A stretch of 64,000 bases of DNA from Gracilariopsis chorda (GCA_003194525.1 NBIV01000088.1:1-64000); one strand, 5' to 3'. Shown: positions 19,507-30,521, counted from the stretch's first letter. Numbers and translations: made by a program. The notes: a model not told the origin generated them from the sequence alone.

Positions 19507-20682
19507 TCATGACATGTGGTACCTATTCATCGGGTGAGTTGAACCTTGGTGCAGCTCAGATGCATTTGGTGGTGTAGAGTGGCGACTGCTTGGCGCCAGA
19601 TTCTCGAAACGCGGGTGGGACAGTTGCTCTGTTTGGATGTGGTTTGTTGGCGTCCATGACGACGAAGCCGGAGCGGAAGGAGGCGGTGCAACAGGTGGTG
19701 CATAAGTGTTTCCTTCTGTAACAGTGTTTCCGGCTGCTGCTTGCTCTGGTCGTCGACTGGTATCGACGATCCTCAAAAGCTTGCCTATATGCGTTCGACA
19801 CACCGGACATTTCTGTTGGGCGTCAACTTCAAGAGTGAGGAGTCTAGCGCAATCATCGCACAAGCAGAGGTGTTTGCACGGCTGAACGGCCGTGGTGCTT
19901 GGCTCTGTAAGACAGACGACGCATTCTGCGGAGGAGTCTTCGGCTGTACCTGCGGGGCCGTTCTGATTTGCATTGTACGAGGCGCGAATGCCGTACAGAT
20001 CTTGCATGGAGAAGATGGTACCGCCAATAAGTACTTTTTGCTCAATTACGCGCAGTGATGGACGCGAATCTGCAAACGAGAATTCGGCTAAAGTTATATG
20101 AGAGCGAACGATATTTGAAGTGATTGGAGTGTTTGTAGATGGAGAAGTGGCATCGAGTTTTATGACCAGTGGGTAGGTAGATTCGCGTGAATACTTGAGT
20201 TGTGAGGCGGTGGCGTTGGCTAGATCAAGAGCGAATTGTTCGCGTTGGCGAAATACTTGGTTTTCTGCGGCTGGGAAGGGGGCGGGGCTGTCGAACGGAG
20301 TGCGAGAAACGTATGAGATGTGGTGGACGTGGTTTTGGCCGTTGACTCTGGTTTGATGGACTTTCTCATCGGCGTTGAAGTAGATTTGAACAGTTCCTTG
20401 CACATCGGCTCTGAAGGTGAATTCAACGAGATAGATGGGGGGTTGGGAGGGAGTGGGAAGCAGTCGAATGTTTTCCTTTCTCAAAATGAAGACGTTGCTG
20501 ACTCGCTGGCCCATCTTGACGGGTGGGAGATACTCCACGGAGCGCATGAGGCGAGAATCGGTGCGAATGTTTGGAAATGAGGCGCTCTGCGGGTTGGTTG
20601 GACGCGGTCCCAGGGAGGGCCTGGGTGGCGGAAGAGGCATGGAGGGGGGACCATCGTTTTCGTGGGATGGAACGATTCCCAT
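19507..20682 (-). CDS. LUL/MGRN1-type RING E3 ubiquitin ligase
   Basis: A 391-aa ubiquitin ligase of the MGRN1/LOG2/LUL family. The DAR2-like region is around residues 60-210 (LVEFTFRADVQGTVQIYFNADE). The C3HC4 RING is around residues 260-305 (CVVCLTEPSTTAVQPCKHLCLC, then CPVCRTHIGKLLRI). The tail is Pro/Ser-rich. I start at ATG 20682 because it gives MGIVPSHEN, an N-myristoylation motif (Gly-2, Ser-6) shared by the family. The longer open frame to 20925 begins with GTG and has no ATG. This places a C6-G-C20 tract (minus strand, 20686-20712) in the 5' leader only three bases before the AUG instead of in a polyproline stretch. Confidence 0.85.
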   Translation of the reverse strand: MGIVPSHENDGPPSMPLPPPRPSLGPRPTNPQSASFPNIRTDSRLMRSVEYLPPVKMGQRVSNVFILRKENIRLLPTPSQPPIYLVEFTFRADVQGTVQIYFNADEKVHQTRVNGQNHVHHISYVSRTPFDSPAPFPAAENQVFRQREQFALDLANATASQLKYSRESTYPLVIKLDATSPSTNTPITSNIVRSHITLAEFSFADSRPSLRVIEQKVLIGGTIFSMQDLYGIRASYNANQNGPAGTAEDSSAECVVCLTEPSTTAVQPCKHLCLCDDCARLLTLEVDAQQKCPVCRTHIGKLLRIVDTSRRPEQAAAGNTVTEGNTYAPPVAPPPSAPASSSWTPTNHIQTEQLSHPRFENLAPSSRHSTPPNASELHQGSTHPMNRYHMS

Positions 20683-21276
20683 GTTGGGGGGCGGGGGGGG
20701 GGGGGGGGGGGGAGTGGCGCAGGCTTCCGGGGATGGGTGGTGGCGGCGCAGAGCGTCGGTGAGGTTGTATGACGGGCAGTCCGGGAAGAGAAGGCAGCGT
20801 GGGACAGGACCGAGTTGCAGACGAATTTGCAGACAAGTGGCACTTTGGGAGGGAGTACCAAGCGTTGAGGTTGGTTTGCTCAACGGAAGGGCACTTTTCG
20901 GCTGGCGGTGAAGCGGAGACGCCACCCTTGGAAGGTGACGAGCATGGCATGCGAAGATCTATTCGCGCGATCCATTCAATTTTTGCATCGGCTCAGATCT
21001 ACGCAATGGCGATGGCAATTTGCCACGTCTCACTGCAAAACGAAACAGCGTGTGTGGCGCACCGTGTGCTCTGTGTGGTGCAGCTGACTGAGGTGCACTG
21101 CACCGTGAGATTGCGATCATCAAGCATCTCCGCCGCGGAATGCCTTTGCAGAGTTACGGCGCTTCGACGCTGCGCGCTTAAGCCCCTGCGTTTTCAGATT
21201 GGTGCCGTACTGCGGATGCAACTTGATACACCAAAGCTACCGTACCTAGTGTATCTCAAGCACTTCAGCCTCAGCT
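20683..21276. promoter_or_regulatory. divergent intergenic region with poly-C leader tract
   Basis: Separates the RING ligase (minus) and YebC-type (plus) genes. On the RING mRNA strand it carries the C-rich tract at 20686-20712. No other motif is assigned with confidence. Confidence 0.45.
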
Positions 21277-22143
21277 ATGCGTCGCCTCTCACTATTCGAC
21301 GCTACTTCTGAGCGTCCTTTTCCGGCCTTTGCGTTGCCCGCGCCGTGGAAATCCGCACCCCACACGCGCCACCGCCTCCCAAGCACCTGTCGCCGCGCCC
21401 CATCCCACACAATACGCATGGGCCGTCGCAGCGAGAAGATCAAGGGTCGCAAAGAAGCGCAGTCTCAGGCGAAAGCAAAGGTGTTTGCCAGAATCGGTAA
21501 AATGATCACAATGGCCGCCAAGCAAGGCGGGCCCGACATCGTCGCAAACAAACCTCTGGCAGATGCAATTGAAGCAGCCAAAAGTGCCAGATTTCCAAAG
21601 GATACTATGGAGAAAGCCATTGCTCGCGCAACAAGCCCGGATCAAGCTGATTATAAGCAAAGCTCATTTGAGGCTTATGGTCATGGCGGCGCTGCCATTT
21701 ATATTGACGTACTGACTGATAATCCCAATCGAGCCGCGGCAGATATTCGTACCGCCATTAATAAGAGCAAGTTCAAAATTGCATCACCTGGAAGCGTCGC
21801 CTTCAACTTTGATCGCATGGGGCTCATACACGTTCCAGTGGATTGTGTTGAAGACGCTGATCACCTTTTGATGGCTGCCATTGATGCGGGCGCAGAGGAA
21901 TGCGATATCGATTCTCAACACAAGTCTAGGTATCGCATTCTTACAAATGCATCTGCGCTCCATGAAGCTAGGAAAGGTCTGGAACAGGCTGGATATCAAA
22001 TTGAACTAGCCCAGCTCGCTATGATCCCCAAGACATGGGTCAACGTTTCTGAAGAGGATATGGAGAAGAATGCGGAAGGAATCGACATGCTACAAGCGGT
22101 AGAAGATGTTGATGACGTGTTTGTAAATGCAAGCGTTGAATAA
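21277..22143 (+). CDS. YebC/TACO1 family protein, organelle-targeted
   Basis: 288 aa. A leader of 47 residues (rich in Arg, Ser, Pro; no acidic residues after residue 12) precedes MGRRSEKIKGRKEAQSQAKA, the YebC N-terminal helical domain, which binds RNA or DNA. The family core follows: MITMAAKQGGPDIVANKPLADAI, FPKDTMEKAIARA, FEAYGHGGAAIYIDVLTDNPNRAAADIR, GSVAFNFDRMG. In mitochondria the homologue TACO1 helps translate COX1; bacterial YebC proteins relieve ribosome stalling or act as regulators. Which organelle it enters is not decided by the sequence. Confidence 0.92.
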   Translation: MRRLSLFDATSERPFPAFALPAPWKSAPHTRHRLPSTCRRAPSHTIRMGRRSEKIKGRKEAQSQAKAKVFARIGKMITMAAKQGGPDIVANKPLADAIEAAKSARFPKDTMEKAIARATSPDQADYKQSSFEAYGHGGAAIYIDVLTDNPNRAAADIRTAINKSKFKIASPGSVAFNFDRMGLIHVPVDCVEDADHLLMAAIDAGAEECDIDSQHKSRYRILTNASALHEARKGLEQAGYQIELAQLAMIPKTWVNVSEEDMEKNAEGIDMLQAVEDVDDVFVNASVE

Positions 22144-22572
22144 CCATGCACTGTTACTCAATCCATTCATTGTTCATAGCACTAATATAAACAACCCGCT
22201 TACCCCCATTGGTCCCTAAAACTCTCTTCTCTTCTATTCTACGCTGCACTTCATCTCGACAACATTCGACGTAATGCGTCCTTCTTCGAAGAAACTCTCT
22301 CTCCGCAGGAAGACCACAGTCTTATTTGGTCATTGCAACAGATTGCTTCGTTCAGTGGCCACTTCATGTCTTTCATGGAGAACGTGTGAGTCCAAATCGC
22401 ATCACGTACACACCATACAAGTTCTAGTGTGATACCTGGCGGAGGAACGCTGCATCACGTCGTTCCAATACACCATTCTTTCGAAGGCCACATATTACAA
22501 TTCAGATCTATTCAACCTTCATATCTCGATGTCGGCACCAAGCAGACTCACATCAGTTGGCAAGTGTTTAGA

Positions 22573-22596
22573 TTTCTCTCTCTCTCTCTCTCTCTT
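22573..22596. repeat. (TC)n microsatellite
   Basis: An uninterrupted run of TC dinucleotides in the gene-poor region. Confidence 0.9.
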
Positions 22597-23362
22597 TATG
22601 AAACGCGTACGTTGATTCCTCGTACTCATGGGTTTGCTAAAGACCCAACCTACAACTCCTCTATATTGCAGCCCCTAACTACTAATCAGCAGCTGTACTA
22701 CACTTACTGAGCTACGAGAAGAAAGTGTTAGATTTCTTAGGTGTTTTAGAGGTTTCTAGGCTTCTTGTCTATAATTACTGCCAACAACCGTCGCTGGTCT
22801 CTGTGAAGGATACAATCATCACTCCTTTTCGCACCCCCCATTATTGGAGGGAAGACGGGCACACCTCGAGAAGGCGGATCGGCTTGCACCCTACTGTCAG
22901 TCGTATATGACAATGTCATCTCCACCTCGCCGACCGACTCAATCCAGGCTTCTTCACCATCTCAAGGCTAAAGGTACATAAGTTCCGGACCGAGGAAAAC
23001 GCAGTGCAGGTATTTTCTCTAACCGTCATGCATCTTAACGACAAACCGTTTTACAGGGAGAAAGATGGGGGAGGGAAAAACCTAGGTTTGTAGTGAAAGC
23101 AAGCAGGTGATATTAAACTTGTATTACTCAAGCTGTTTATTACGTTGTCGTTAAAGAAAGAGGGAAATCACTAGTTTTCAATCTAAGCTCTTGCTATAGG
23201 CCCTTCAGAGCGAGACGGAGACGTTCCTCCGCTCATGCTGTCTCTATACCGACGCCACGAACAAAGAGATCAGCACCCGCAACATTCTGCGGACACACAA
23301 GTGGGGCAATACAGTGATGCAGCTCCGTAATACTTCGTGCAACGGACTGGTGTCCGCGGTCC

Positions 23363-23570
23363 ACCAGAGGGAGACCAACCCATCTTAACACTTTATCCAA
23401 AGCATGGGTGCATCTATCTGGCTCCCCGACGCACTGCATGCCATGACACGATCCATGCGTCGAGGGATAGACAATTCGAGTGTATCCGACCGCTTGCATA
23501 CTGCTTCGCTGGGCCCTGGGCCCAGGGCCTACCAGAGGGAGACCAACCATCTTCGCGCCTTATCCAAGGC
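23363..23570. repeat. direct repeat pair with ~168-bp period
   Basis: The 40-nt segment at 23363-23402 (ACCAGAGGGAGACCAACC..., ending TTATCCAAAGC) recurs at 23531-23570 with a few changes (ending TTATCCAAGGC). The bases just before each copy differ but are GC-rich and partly palindromic (gggccctgggccc at about 23513-23525). It could be an old tandem duplication or part of a repeat family. Confidence 0.7.
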
Positions 23571-24653
23571 CTGGAAGTGTCTTTCTGGCCTTGTGGCCGT
23601 AAGCAGAAGGTTTTCGCAGACTCTGTATGCCTCCCACACCCCGAGTCCTCCCATTCCATTTCATGTCACCTGCATATCAACCAAGACCTATTGCATAGGG
23701 AAAGCAAAATATACAAAGGAAACAGTTAGAATCATGACGCAAAGAGGAAGGGTTGGTAGACACAGTGCAATGAATCGATGAATATGTGAAGAAAACGTAC
23801 CATCGGAAACAATAAGAGAAGAATATGGACAGAAGATGCCGCTGAAGGGAGGGCAAAGGAGAAAGTTGGCAGATGGTGAGTTTGTGACGGCATGAGTTTG
23901 ATGGGAAGGAGTGGCTTTTATACTGTTCATGAGGCTCCTGATGAGCTAGCTTGATTATAACAATCGCAAAGGCGTTACTCTAATCAAATCATGTGATGGT
24001 CACTGAAGATAATTAGAAAGTGGGAAGAATACGTTGGCGTGACACAACATAGTCGAGTTTCATTTAAGCTGTTTTGGAACCATTTCCGGGCTCATGTGTC
24101 AGCAGGTTACGGTTTCGTCACTGAAGGGATTCTAGATTCGGGAGACGTGAGTTAGCTCGCAGTTTGTGACTGACAAATGCAATCGAACCTCACTGGAGTA
24201 GGATTTGGTGTGGCGAGCTCATTGGTCGAATCTTTGCAGTCAGTTCCTATGAAAACAGGTATGAGTTTAATGCTAGGAAGGTAACTTTATATCTTCGTTG
24301 TTTGCTGTGTCCCTTGCGTGACATGTAGGTGTTGGTGAGAGTCCGATCAGAGTTCCTTGTTTTATTTGTTTATTATGGGCCTTAATGCATAAATGCTGCA
24401 TTATGGGTAGAAGTATCGGTCTAGGAATACTTCTCTTTCCGCAGGAACCAGAGTTTCCTGTATTTGTGGGGCCTGTATAAGTTAGCTAGGATTGAGATGC
24501 TTTATTAGGGATGTACTGGCCTTCATAAACAAAGAGGGTTTCTATCCGAATGGTCCTCCTCTTTTGTTCAGAATTAAGATAGCAGTCCACTTTCAAACAA
24601 AAAGAACTTTAGGGTGTTTAATGTACATTGAGTATCGTATCTACGGACATATA

Positions 24654-24671
24654 TGTGTGTGTGTGTGTGTT
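24654..24671. repeat. (GT)n microsatellite
   Basis: Nine GT units within alternating purine-pyrimidine sequence (preceded by acatatat). Confidence 0.9.
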
Positions 24672-25220
24672 TACGGGCACGTGCCTCAAATACCAAGGCA
24701 ACGGTATTCACTTTCTATGAGTAGAAGGCTAATTATCTATTCGACGGCTAAATTCCCCTAATAGACCCAATACTGACATATAGTTGTTCAAAAGACAAGG
24801 AGTTGGAGTATCGGAAATAGTGAAGAAATGGTCGGAAAGGTTGTTGGAATTCTTGTGGAGAGAGGGATTCGTCAACAAGAGTACCTATCACGCTGTCGGA
24901 ATTAGTGGCGTGCGCCCGTAAACATATATACATACATAGTTGTTCAGAAGCGACGATCACTCCTCAAAGATTGCGCCAAGCACAAAAATGTTTGATATCG
25001 CCCAACTTTGTTTCGTACAACAAAACAAATGAATCTGTTTCACGAGTGTCCTTGTTTTTTCCCGTATCATTAAAGGTTGTCTGTAGAAACAATCACTACT
25101 TCATTCTGGTTCGTCATAATATCGCGAAGAATATACTGAATGGCTGTAAACATAAGTAATAACGTCGGAAAGGACTGGAACGGGTTTTAGGGGATTTTAT
25201 AGCGGTTTCGATGTCACACA

Positions 25221-25242
25221 GTACCTTTGGTACCAAAGGTAC
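25221..25242. repeat. perfect 22-bp palindrome
   Basis: Centred on GGTACC; the arms read GTACCTTTGGT and its exact complement. The core is nearly repeated at 9016-9030 beside the copia LTR. Its role is unknown. Confidence 0.85.
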
Positions 25243-25700
25243 CATGGAAGCTCTCTTCCTACTGCATTCTTGCAACTTCGTCTAATGAAGAACCCAGGAC
25301 AACATGTAGCAGTACCAAAGCTACTTTCTGTCCATTGACCGTGCTCAAATAACACGAACACTACCTTGATCTGTCCAGTGATCAACGCCAGTTGGGCCAT
25401 GATGTAGAGGGGTTTGGTTGAATGAGCCTAAAGAGTGCAGTGCGCCTGACCTCTTCCTATTCGATGCAATGTGGCCCTAAGTCGAAGTGTACGCAGTGAA
25501 GTTTGCGCACTCTGCTAATGTCTGCGACGATTGGCTTTCTCGTCGCAGAAGTAGAAGACTACCAGATACTTATTGAATACTTGACCATCCCAACAAACAG
25601 CATGAAAGCAGTTGCGAAGACTGTTTGTGCAATGAAAATTGATAGCGATTATGTGAAACAATCGAGATCTCACACAAATCGTCACCGCGCGGATGAATGT

Positions 25701-27694
25701 CTACTTTACATTTACAACATTGTCGTCATCAACTGCTTCCACACTCGTTTCAGGTGCACTCCTACTGCGCAGTGGTCTTTTTCGTCTAGTTCTAGGTCTT
25801 GATGAGTTGCAAGGCCTTCCCGCTATCTCTTTGACAAGGCGCGTAGCACTCAGGCCTAATTCCTTTCTTGACAGGTGGCCATGAAGTTGAGTACCTTGGA
25901 GCATGAGATCTTCCAAGACTGTCCAGTTCTCGCAGGACTTTGGGAGAAAATTGAAGGACGGATTGTGAGAAATGTCCAAGGCGGTCAGAGCAGAACCCGC
26001 CTGGGCAACATCGTCAGGGAGACACTCCAGCTTGTTGTGGGCAACGTTCAAAATCTTGAGTTTTCGAAGTTCCTTGAACGACGGGGGAAGCTTTGTGATT
26101 CTGTTGGAAGATAAGTTGAGGCATTCTATGTTCTTTAAGCCGACTACTTCCTCCGGTATCGCTTTCAGTTCGTTGCAACTAAGCTCGAGTGTCCTTAAAT
26201 GCTTGCAGAGTGAAATAGACGGATGGATATCTTTTAGCTTGTTACATGATAAAGTTAGTGAGATGACTTTGAGGAAATGGAGACGTCCAAAGAGGAATTC
26301 GGTAATGCGTTGTAGACGGTTGTTATTAAGTTCGATGTGACGGCCGCCTTTGCTAATGGGGGGGAAAGGTTGCTCCAGTAAGGCTCTCAGATCGGCATCA
26401 GACAAACCGAGAAACGAGAGATCGATATACTTTGGCTGTTCGCGCAGCATGCGTTCTAGCACACTGTTAGCGTTGTCCTTATCATATGCAGCCAGCTGCC
26501 AGTTGAAGAGTCGAATAACTTGTTTTGGGTCGGTAGCGGTGCTAGGAACAACGGTGACCGCATCATCGCTTTCAGTGGATGTGAAAGGTCTCGGCGCTCT
26601 GGTTGTATGTGACGTAGGTAGAGAACGGTGTTCAGGTAGCGTTGATTGTCGCGTAGAAACTCTTCGACGAGTGTCATGCACAAATTGCACTTGGGTGGGG
26701 TCCGATGGAGATATCTTATCCTTGAGGCGTTCAGAAGCCCTTCTTACGACTTGGCCCTGGTTGCGGGCCACTGACGAAGTGGTTCGCCTTCTCTTCGTGA
26801 CAGGTAGGGCAGTTTCTGGGGCAGAGGCCCTTCGTGGCATTTGGGACGGTGATTGCTGACGCTGCGGTGAGGGTGAGCAAGAAGGCGGGTTGACGGGAGG
26901 GTTCGATTGTGCAGGCCGATGTACATTCGTCTTGGCTTGTTCAATATCGACACAAATGGGTTCGGGGTCGGGCGGGGGTTTGGGTATACGGGGGAGAGGC
27001 TGGGAGCGCAATGCAGGGCGGACGGTTGATGCAGTAGGCTTGCGTGGGACTTGCTGAAGTGGCGGGCTTTGACGAGCGGGTTGCTTCGCACGCCACTGTG
27101 CAGAAGTCGGAAAAGAAGAGTGGTGTGGAGGAAAGGATGGGACATTGGTACGTGGTGGCTCGGAAGGGTTTGGCGCGATAGAATCGGTGCGAGGGGAGTT
27201 TTGGTCGGCGTCGACGTTGACGACGTCCGGTTTGAGGGGGTAGCTGGTGCGGCGTTCAGGGTAGTAGATCGGATCGGTGAATGAGAGCGTAGGAGCGCGG
27301 GAATTCTGGGCTGCGCGGGCGGAAGCGGCGGAGGGGGCTACGGGGTGAATCGGCGCAGTCAAGCGGCGGGTACGAGAATTGGAGGAGTGGCGGGTGGGTG
27401 CGTTCGAAGGGGTTGGAGGGGTAGCGGAGAGACAAATGGCGACCTTTTCCTTGGGTGGAGGCTTTTGCCCGCGTCTTGACGGCTGAAACGGGCTTATTCC
27501 ATTGGGCTCGGACCTGGGCGGGTGGGAAGGGCGGTTGGGGGTTGGGGTCGGGCGGAAGAGCGGGCGGGTTTGGTAGCGAGCGGTTGAACGTCTGCGAAGG
27601 GACAGCCGCCTCCAAACGGCTTGGTGGAGGTGCGTGGTTGCGAGTCTGCTGCGGACGAGGTACCGTTTGCGAGCGTAGCCGGTACCGAACTCAT
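25701..27694 (-). CDS. leucine-rich repeat protein with Pro/Ser-rich N-terminus; N-terminal structure unresolved
   Basis: The C-terminal 250 residues hold six or more LRRs of the Ras-suppressor/SHOC2-like type: FLKVISLTLSCNKLKDI, LRTLELSCNELKAIPEEV, IECLNLSSNRITKLPPSF, LKILNVAHNKLECLPDDV, LTALDISHNPSFNFLP. The tail is basic then acidic. This frame stays open upstream to 27845 with low-complexity Pro/Arg/Ser sequence and basic patches (KRRRTTSS), but its only ATG before the LRRs is at 26840. A good-looking start, MSSVPATLANG at 27694, lies in another frame 363 nt from the divergent UBA2 start. A splice between them is likely but I found no clear donor. The minimal reading is 25701-26840. Function unknown; LRRs of this type mediate protein binding. 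Confidence 0.6.
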
Positions 27695-28056
27695 GGCGCG
27701 CGTACCGGCCGTAAGCGCGCTGCGGCGATCGGGTGATGTGATGAGCTGCCGCAATGTCCGCCGTACGAGACGCGCAGTGAGCGCGCGCCGCGTACCGTTG
27801 TACTGTTGGTATTGCGCGCGGAGCTTCCGCGGGGCCTGCGCCCAAAAATTCGCAACTGCCGTGAATGCGAGGCTTTTGCGGATCAAGCTGACGAAGAGGG
27901 TTTTAAGGGATAGAGCGTTACAGCGCCAATCTCGTACCCGCCTCTCTTCACGCGTAACTGGCTCGCCTTCGCACCTTCCCAAACCTTGTGCTCTCACTCC
28001 AGGCACTAGTAGATACGCAACAAGTCACCGCATTCCCAAACCAGCGGCTCTGCATC
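27695..28056. promoter_or_regulatory. bidirectional GC-rich region between LRR gene and UBA2
   Basis: The starts of two divergent genes face each other across about 360 nt. No specific element recognised. Confidence 0.4.
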
Positions 28057-30120
28057 ATGCTGCCCACCAGCGACGACCTGCAAGTCATATACGGCCCCAA
28101 CGCCGCAGAGCGCGTTGCCAAATCCTCCGTGCTCGTCGTGGGCGCCGGCGGTGTCGGCTGTGAGCTGTTGAAGAATCTCGCCACTGCCGGCTTTCTGCGT
28201 ATCACTGTTATCGACCTAGACACCATCGACGTGTCCAATCTCAACCGCCAATTCCTTTTTCGCCGTCAACATGTTGGCAAGTCCAAGGCCATCGAGGCTG
28301 CCAATGCCATCTCTAAATTCGCTCCAGATGCTCAAATTCGCCCCATGATGGCCAACGTCAGGGACAACACCTTCGACGTCACTTTCTTCCGCCAGTTCAC
28401 ATTAGTTTGCAATGCTCTCGATAATCTTGAAGCTCGGCGCCACGTCAATCGCATGTGCTTAGCGGCCGACGTTCCGCTTATTGAGAGTGGTAGCACTGGG
28501 TATAACGGACAGGCCTCTGTTATCGCCAAAGGAGTAGAATGTTATGATTGTGTTCAGCGTCTTCCCCAGAAAACCTATGCCGTGTGCACCATCCGCTCCA
28601 CGCCAGACAAACCAGTGCACTGCATAGTTTGGGCAAAGTACCTTTTTGATCTTCTTTTCGGACCTGACGATGATGCTAATGTTCTCAAAGATCTCGATCT
28701 CAACCGTTCCCCCACCCCAGCGCAGCCTAAACAAAACGGCGAAGCCCAACACACTGCATCTGCAGAGAATGGTCATTCTGAGCCACTGGACAAACATCAA
28801 AACGGTCAATCGCCCGTCCCGGACTCTGCTAATGGCAAACATTTTGAGGAACAAAAGCAAACAGATCCCCGAAAACGTTTGCGTTATTCTTCCGATGATA
28901 CTGCTCATATTTTCGCCGAACGTGTTGCTCATCGAGTGTTTGTCGCTGACATAGAAGCTCAACGTGCCATGGAGGACTTGTGGCGTCAACGAAGTCCACC
29001 AATTCTCTTTGACGTCACGTCCGCTGCCAAGAAGGAACCGGTAAGTCTGGAAAAAGTAGACTTGCTGTCCCAGAGTGTCTGGGATGCCGATCACAGCGCC
29101 GCCGTGTTCATGGCCGTATTGCGAGATATTATTAACCATCGCGTCAGCGAAATAGGCTCTCTTACTTTTGACAAAGATGACAATCATGCCATGCTGTTCG
29201 TTGCTGCAGCGGCAAACCTCCGCGCTAACGCGTATGGAGTTCCCCTTCAGAGTCCTTTCGCAACAAAGGGCATAGCCGGAAACATTGTTCACGCGATCGC
29301 AACTACAAACGCAATGGTCGGCGGCATTATTGTTTTAGAAGCGCTCAAAATTGCCACTTCGGATGGAAAGATTGACAAGTGTGTTACCACATTCGTCAGT
29401 CAAGCTCCTCGGGGCTCTCGGGTCAAAACGATTCTGTGTCCTGAAATGCTAACGAAACCTAATCCAAAATGCTTTGTCTGTTCAAATGGTCAGCCTCACG
29501 TGTCTGTTGATCTAGATCAATTCACACTGAAGCAGTTCAGAGAGTACGTATTGAAAAAGAAGCTTAGCATGAAGGAGCCTGAAGTTTACGTGGCCAACAA
29601 TATTCTATATGAAACGTATCATGATCTCGACGAGGACGACGTCGAAATGTATCAATCCAACTGCAACAAGACACTTGCCAAACTGAATGTCGAGAATGGA
29701 ACTCAGCTGACTATCAGTGATTTTAAGCAAAACCTCAAGTGTACTATACATATCTCTCACACTGAAAACTTGCTACTCGACAAACCAATCCAGGAGCGCT
29801 TCGTTTTAGATGGAAATGTTCCTGTCCCAACCCCACAAGCTGATTCGAATGACCACGACTCTGCGGAGGACGTCGACGCGGACGAGGTGGTAGAAGTGGG
29901 AGAAGAAAGGCAGATAGCAGATGGTGTCGCTGACAAATCGGCTGAACGGCTTGGCCCTGGTGCGAGAGAGATTAACAGTCGAGAACGCGCCCAACCTGAT
30001 GGCGAGGTGGCAAATGCGCACGTGCCAAGCAAGGACCGAGAAAGGGATGCTGGGACGAAGAGACCACTCGAAGAATCAAATGCAAGGGAAGAATCTCAAA
30101 AGAAGAAAGCTCGTTCTTAA
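28057..30120 (+). CDS. UBA2: SUMO-activating enzyme subunit 2 (UBA2/SAE2)
   Basis: Catalytic subunit of the SUMO E1; it adenylates SUMO and carries it as a thioester. 687 aa. The adenylation domain starts VLVVGAGGVGCELLKNLATAGF, then DLDTIDVSNLNRQFLF and MCLAADVPLIESGSTGYNGQ. The catalytic Cys is in YAVCTIRSTPDKPVHCIVWAKYLF. Zinc Cys pairs are CYDC and CFVC. A ubiquitin-like fold follows (about residues 480-570). The tail is acidic then ends in a basic nuclear signal (KRPLEE...KKKARS). A Gln/Asn/Ser-rich insert sits in the Cys domain near residue 225. ATG 28057 fits the family N-terminus; the longer frame starts with GTG. Confidence 0.96.
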   Translation: MLPTSDDLQVIYGPNAAERVAKSSVLVVGAGGVGCELLKNLATAGFLRITVIDLDTIDVSNLNRQFLFRRQHVGKSKAIEAANAISKFAPDAQIRPMMANVRDNTFDVTFFRQFTLVCNALDNLEARRHVNRMCLAADVPLIESGSTGYNGQASVIAKGVECYDCVQRLPQKTYAVCTIRSTPDKPVHCIVWAKYLFDLLFGPDDDANVLKDLDLNRSPTPAQPKQNGEAQHTASAENGHSEPLDKHQNGQSPVPDSANGKHFEEQKQTDPRKRLRYSSDDTAHIFAERVAHRVFVADIEAQRAMEDLWRQRSPPILFDVTSAAKKEPVSLEKVDLLSQSVWDADHSAAVFMAVLRDIINHRVSEIGSLTFDKDDNHAMLFVAAAANLRANAYGVPLQSPFATKGIAGNIVHAIATTNAMVGGIIVLEALKIATSDGKIDKCVTTFVSQAPRGSRVKTILCPEMLTKPNPKCFVCSNGQPHVSVDLDQFTLKQFREYVLKKKLSMKEPEVYVANNILYETYHDLDEDDVEMYQSNCNKTLAKLNVENGTQLTISDFKQNLKCTIHISHTENLLLDKPIQERFVLDGNVPVPTPQADSNDHDSAEDVDADEVVEVGEERQIADGVADKSAERLGPGAREINSRERAQPDGEVANAHVPSKDRERDAGTKRPLEESNAREESQKKKARS

Positions 30121-30521
30121 GGATACCAAGAAACTAATCGAACGGACGACAGTAAAACTTGCGCGACTTGGATGCGCACTGTGAGGTTGCAAACGTAAAT
30201 TACAACGAATGTGAGTATTCACTCTGTTGATATTCTTTGATTGCTCTTTATAACTCGCATGAACAGAACAGTGTTTGTAGGGCGTATGGAAGTGTGACAA
30301 TAATACTATGTGATACCATCATCGGCCTTCGCCATGAGTGCACACTCGGAGTCTGGGATATGAGGACGCTTGGTGATTGCGGCGTGCAAAGTGCCCTCGA
30401 AGTGCTCTGACGGTATTGATAATTTGAGCGTAGGGCGAAGCAGTTTGGAACTTTTCCCAACTCTGCGTACCGACGGTATGCTGGATACGCTGGTACCTTA
30501 ATATACAAGTGTGTCCGATGA
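30121..30521. other. gap after UBA2
   Basis: 3' flank of UBA2 and presumed 3' flank of the small minus-strand gene. Nothing else seen. Confidence 0.4.

Larger units (their letters stand above)
22144..25700. other. 3.5-kb gene-poor region with repeats
   Basis: No recognisable protein or RNA gene on either strand. It contains a (TC)n run at about 22573-22596, a (GT)n run at 24654-24671, a direct repeat about 168 bp apart (23363-23402 and 23531-23570), and a perfect 22-bp palindrome at 25221-25242. Open frames here are short, often lack ATG, and have no conserved motifs. I searched by eye for U1, U2, U4, U5 and U6 signature sequences and saw none. Confidence 0.5.

Noticed and set aside
20683-20925. 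N-terminal extension of the RING ligase with polyproline
   Set aside because: The frame starts with GTG and has no ATG before 20682; the residue run comes from a C tract. The MG start fits the family.
28459-29292. 277-codon minus-strand frame inside UBA2
   Set aside because: Antisense shadow of the UBA2 coding region, no recognisable domain.
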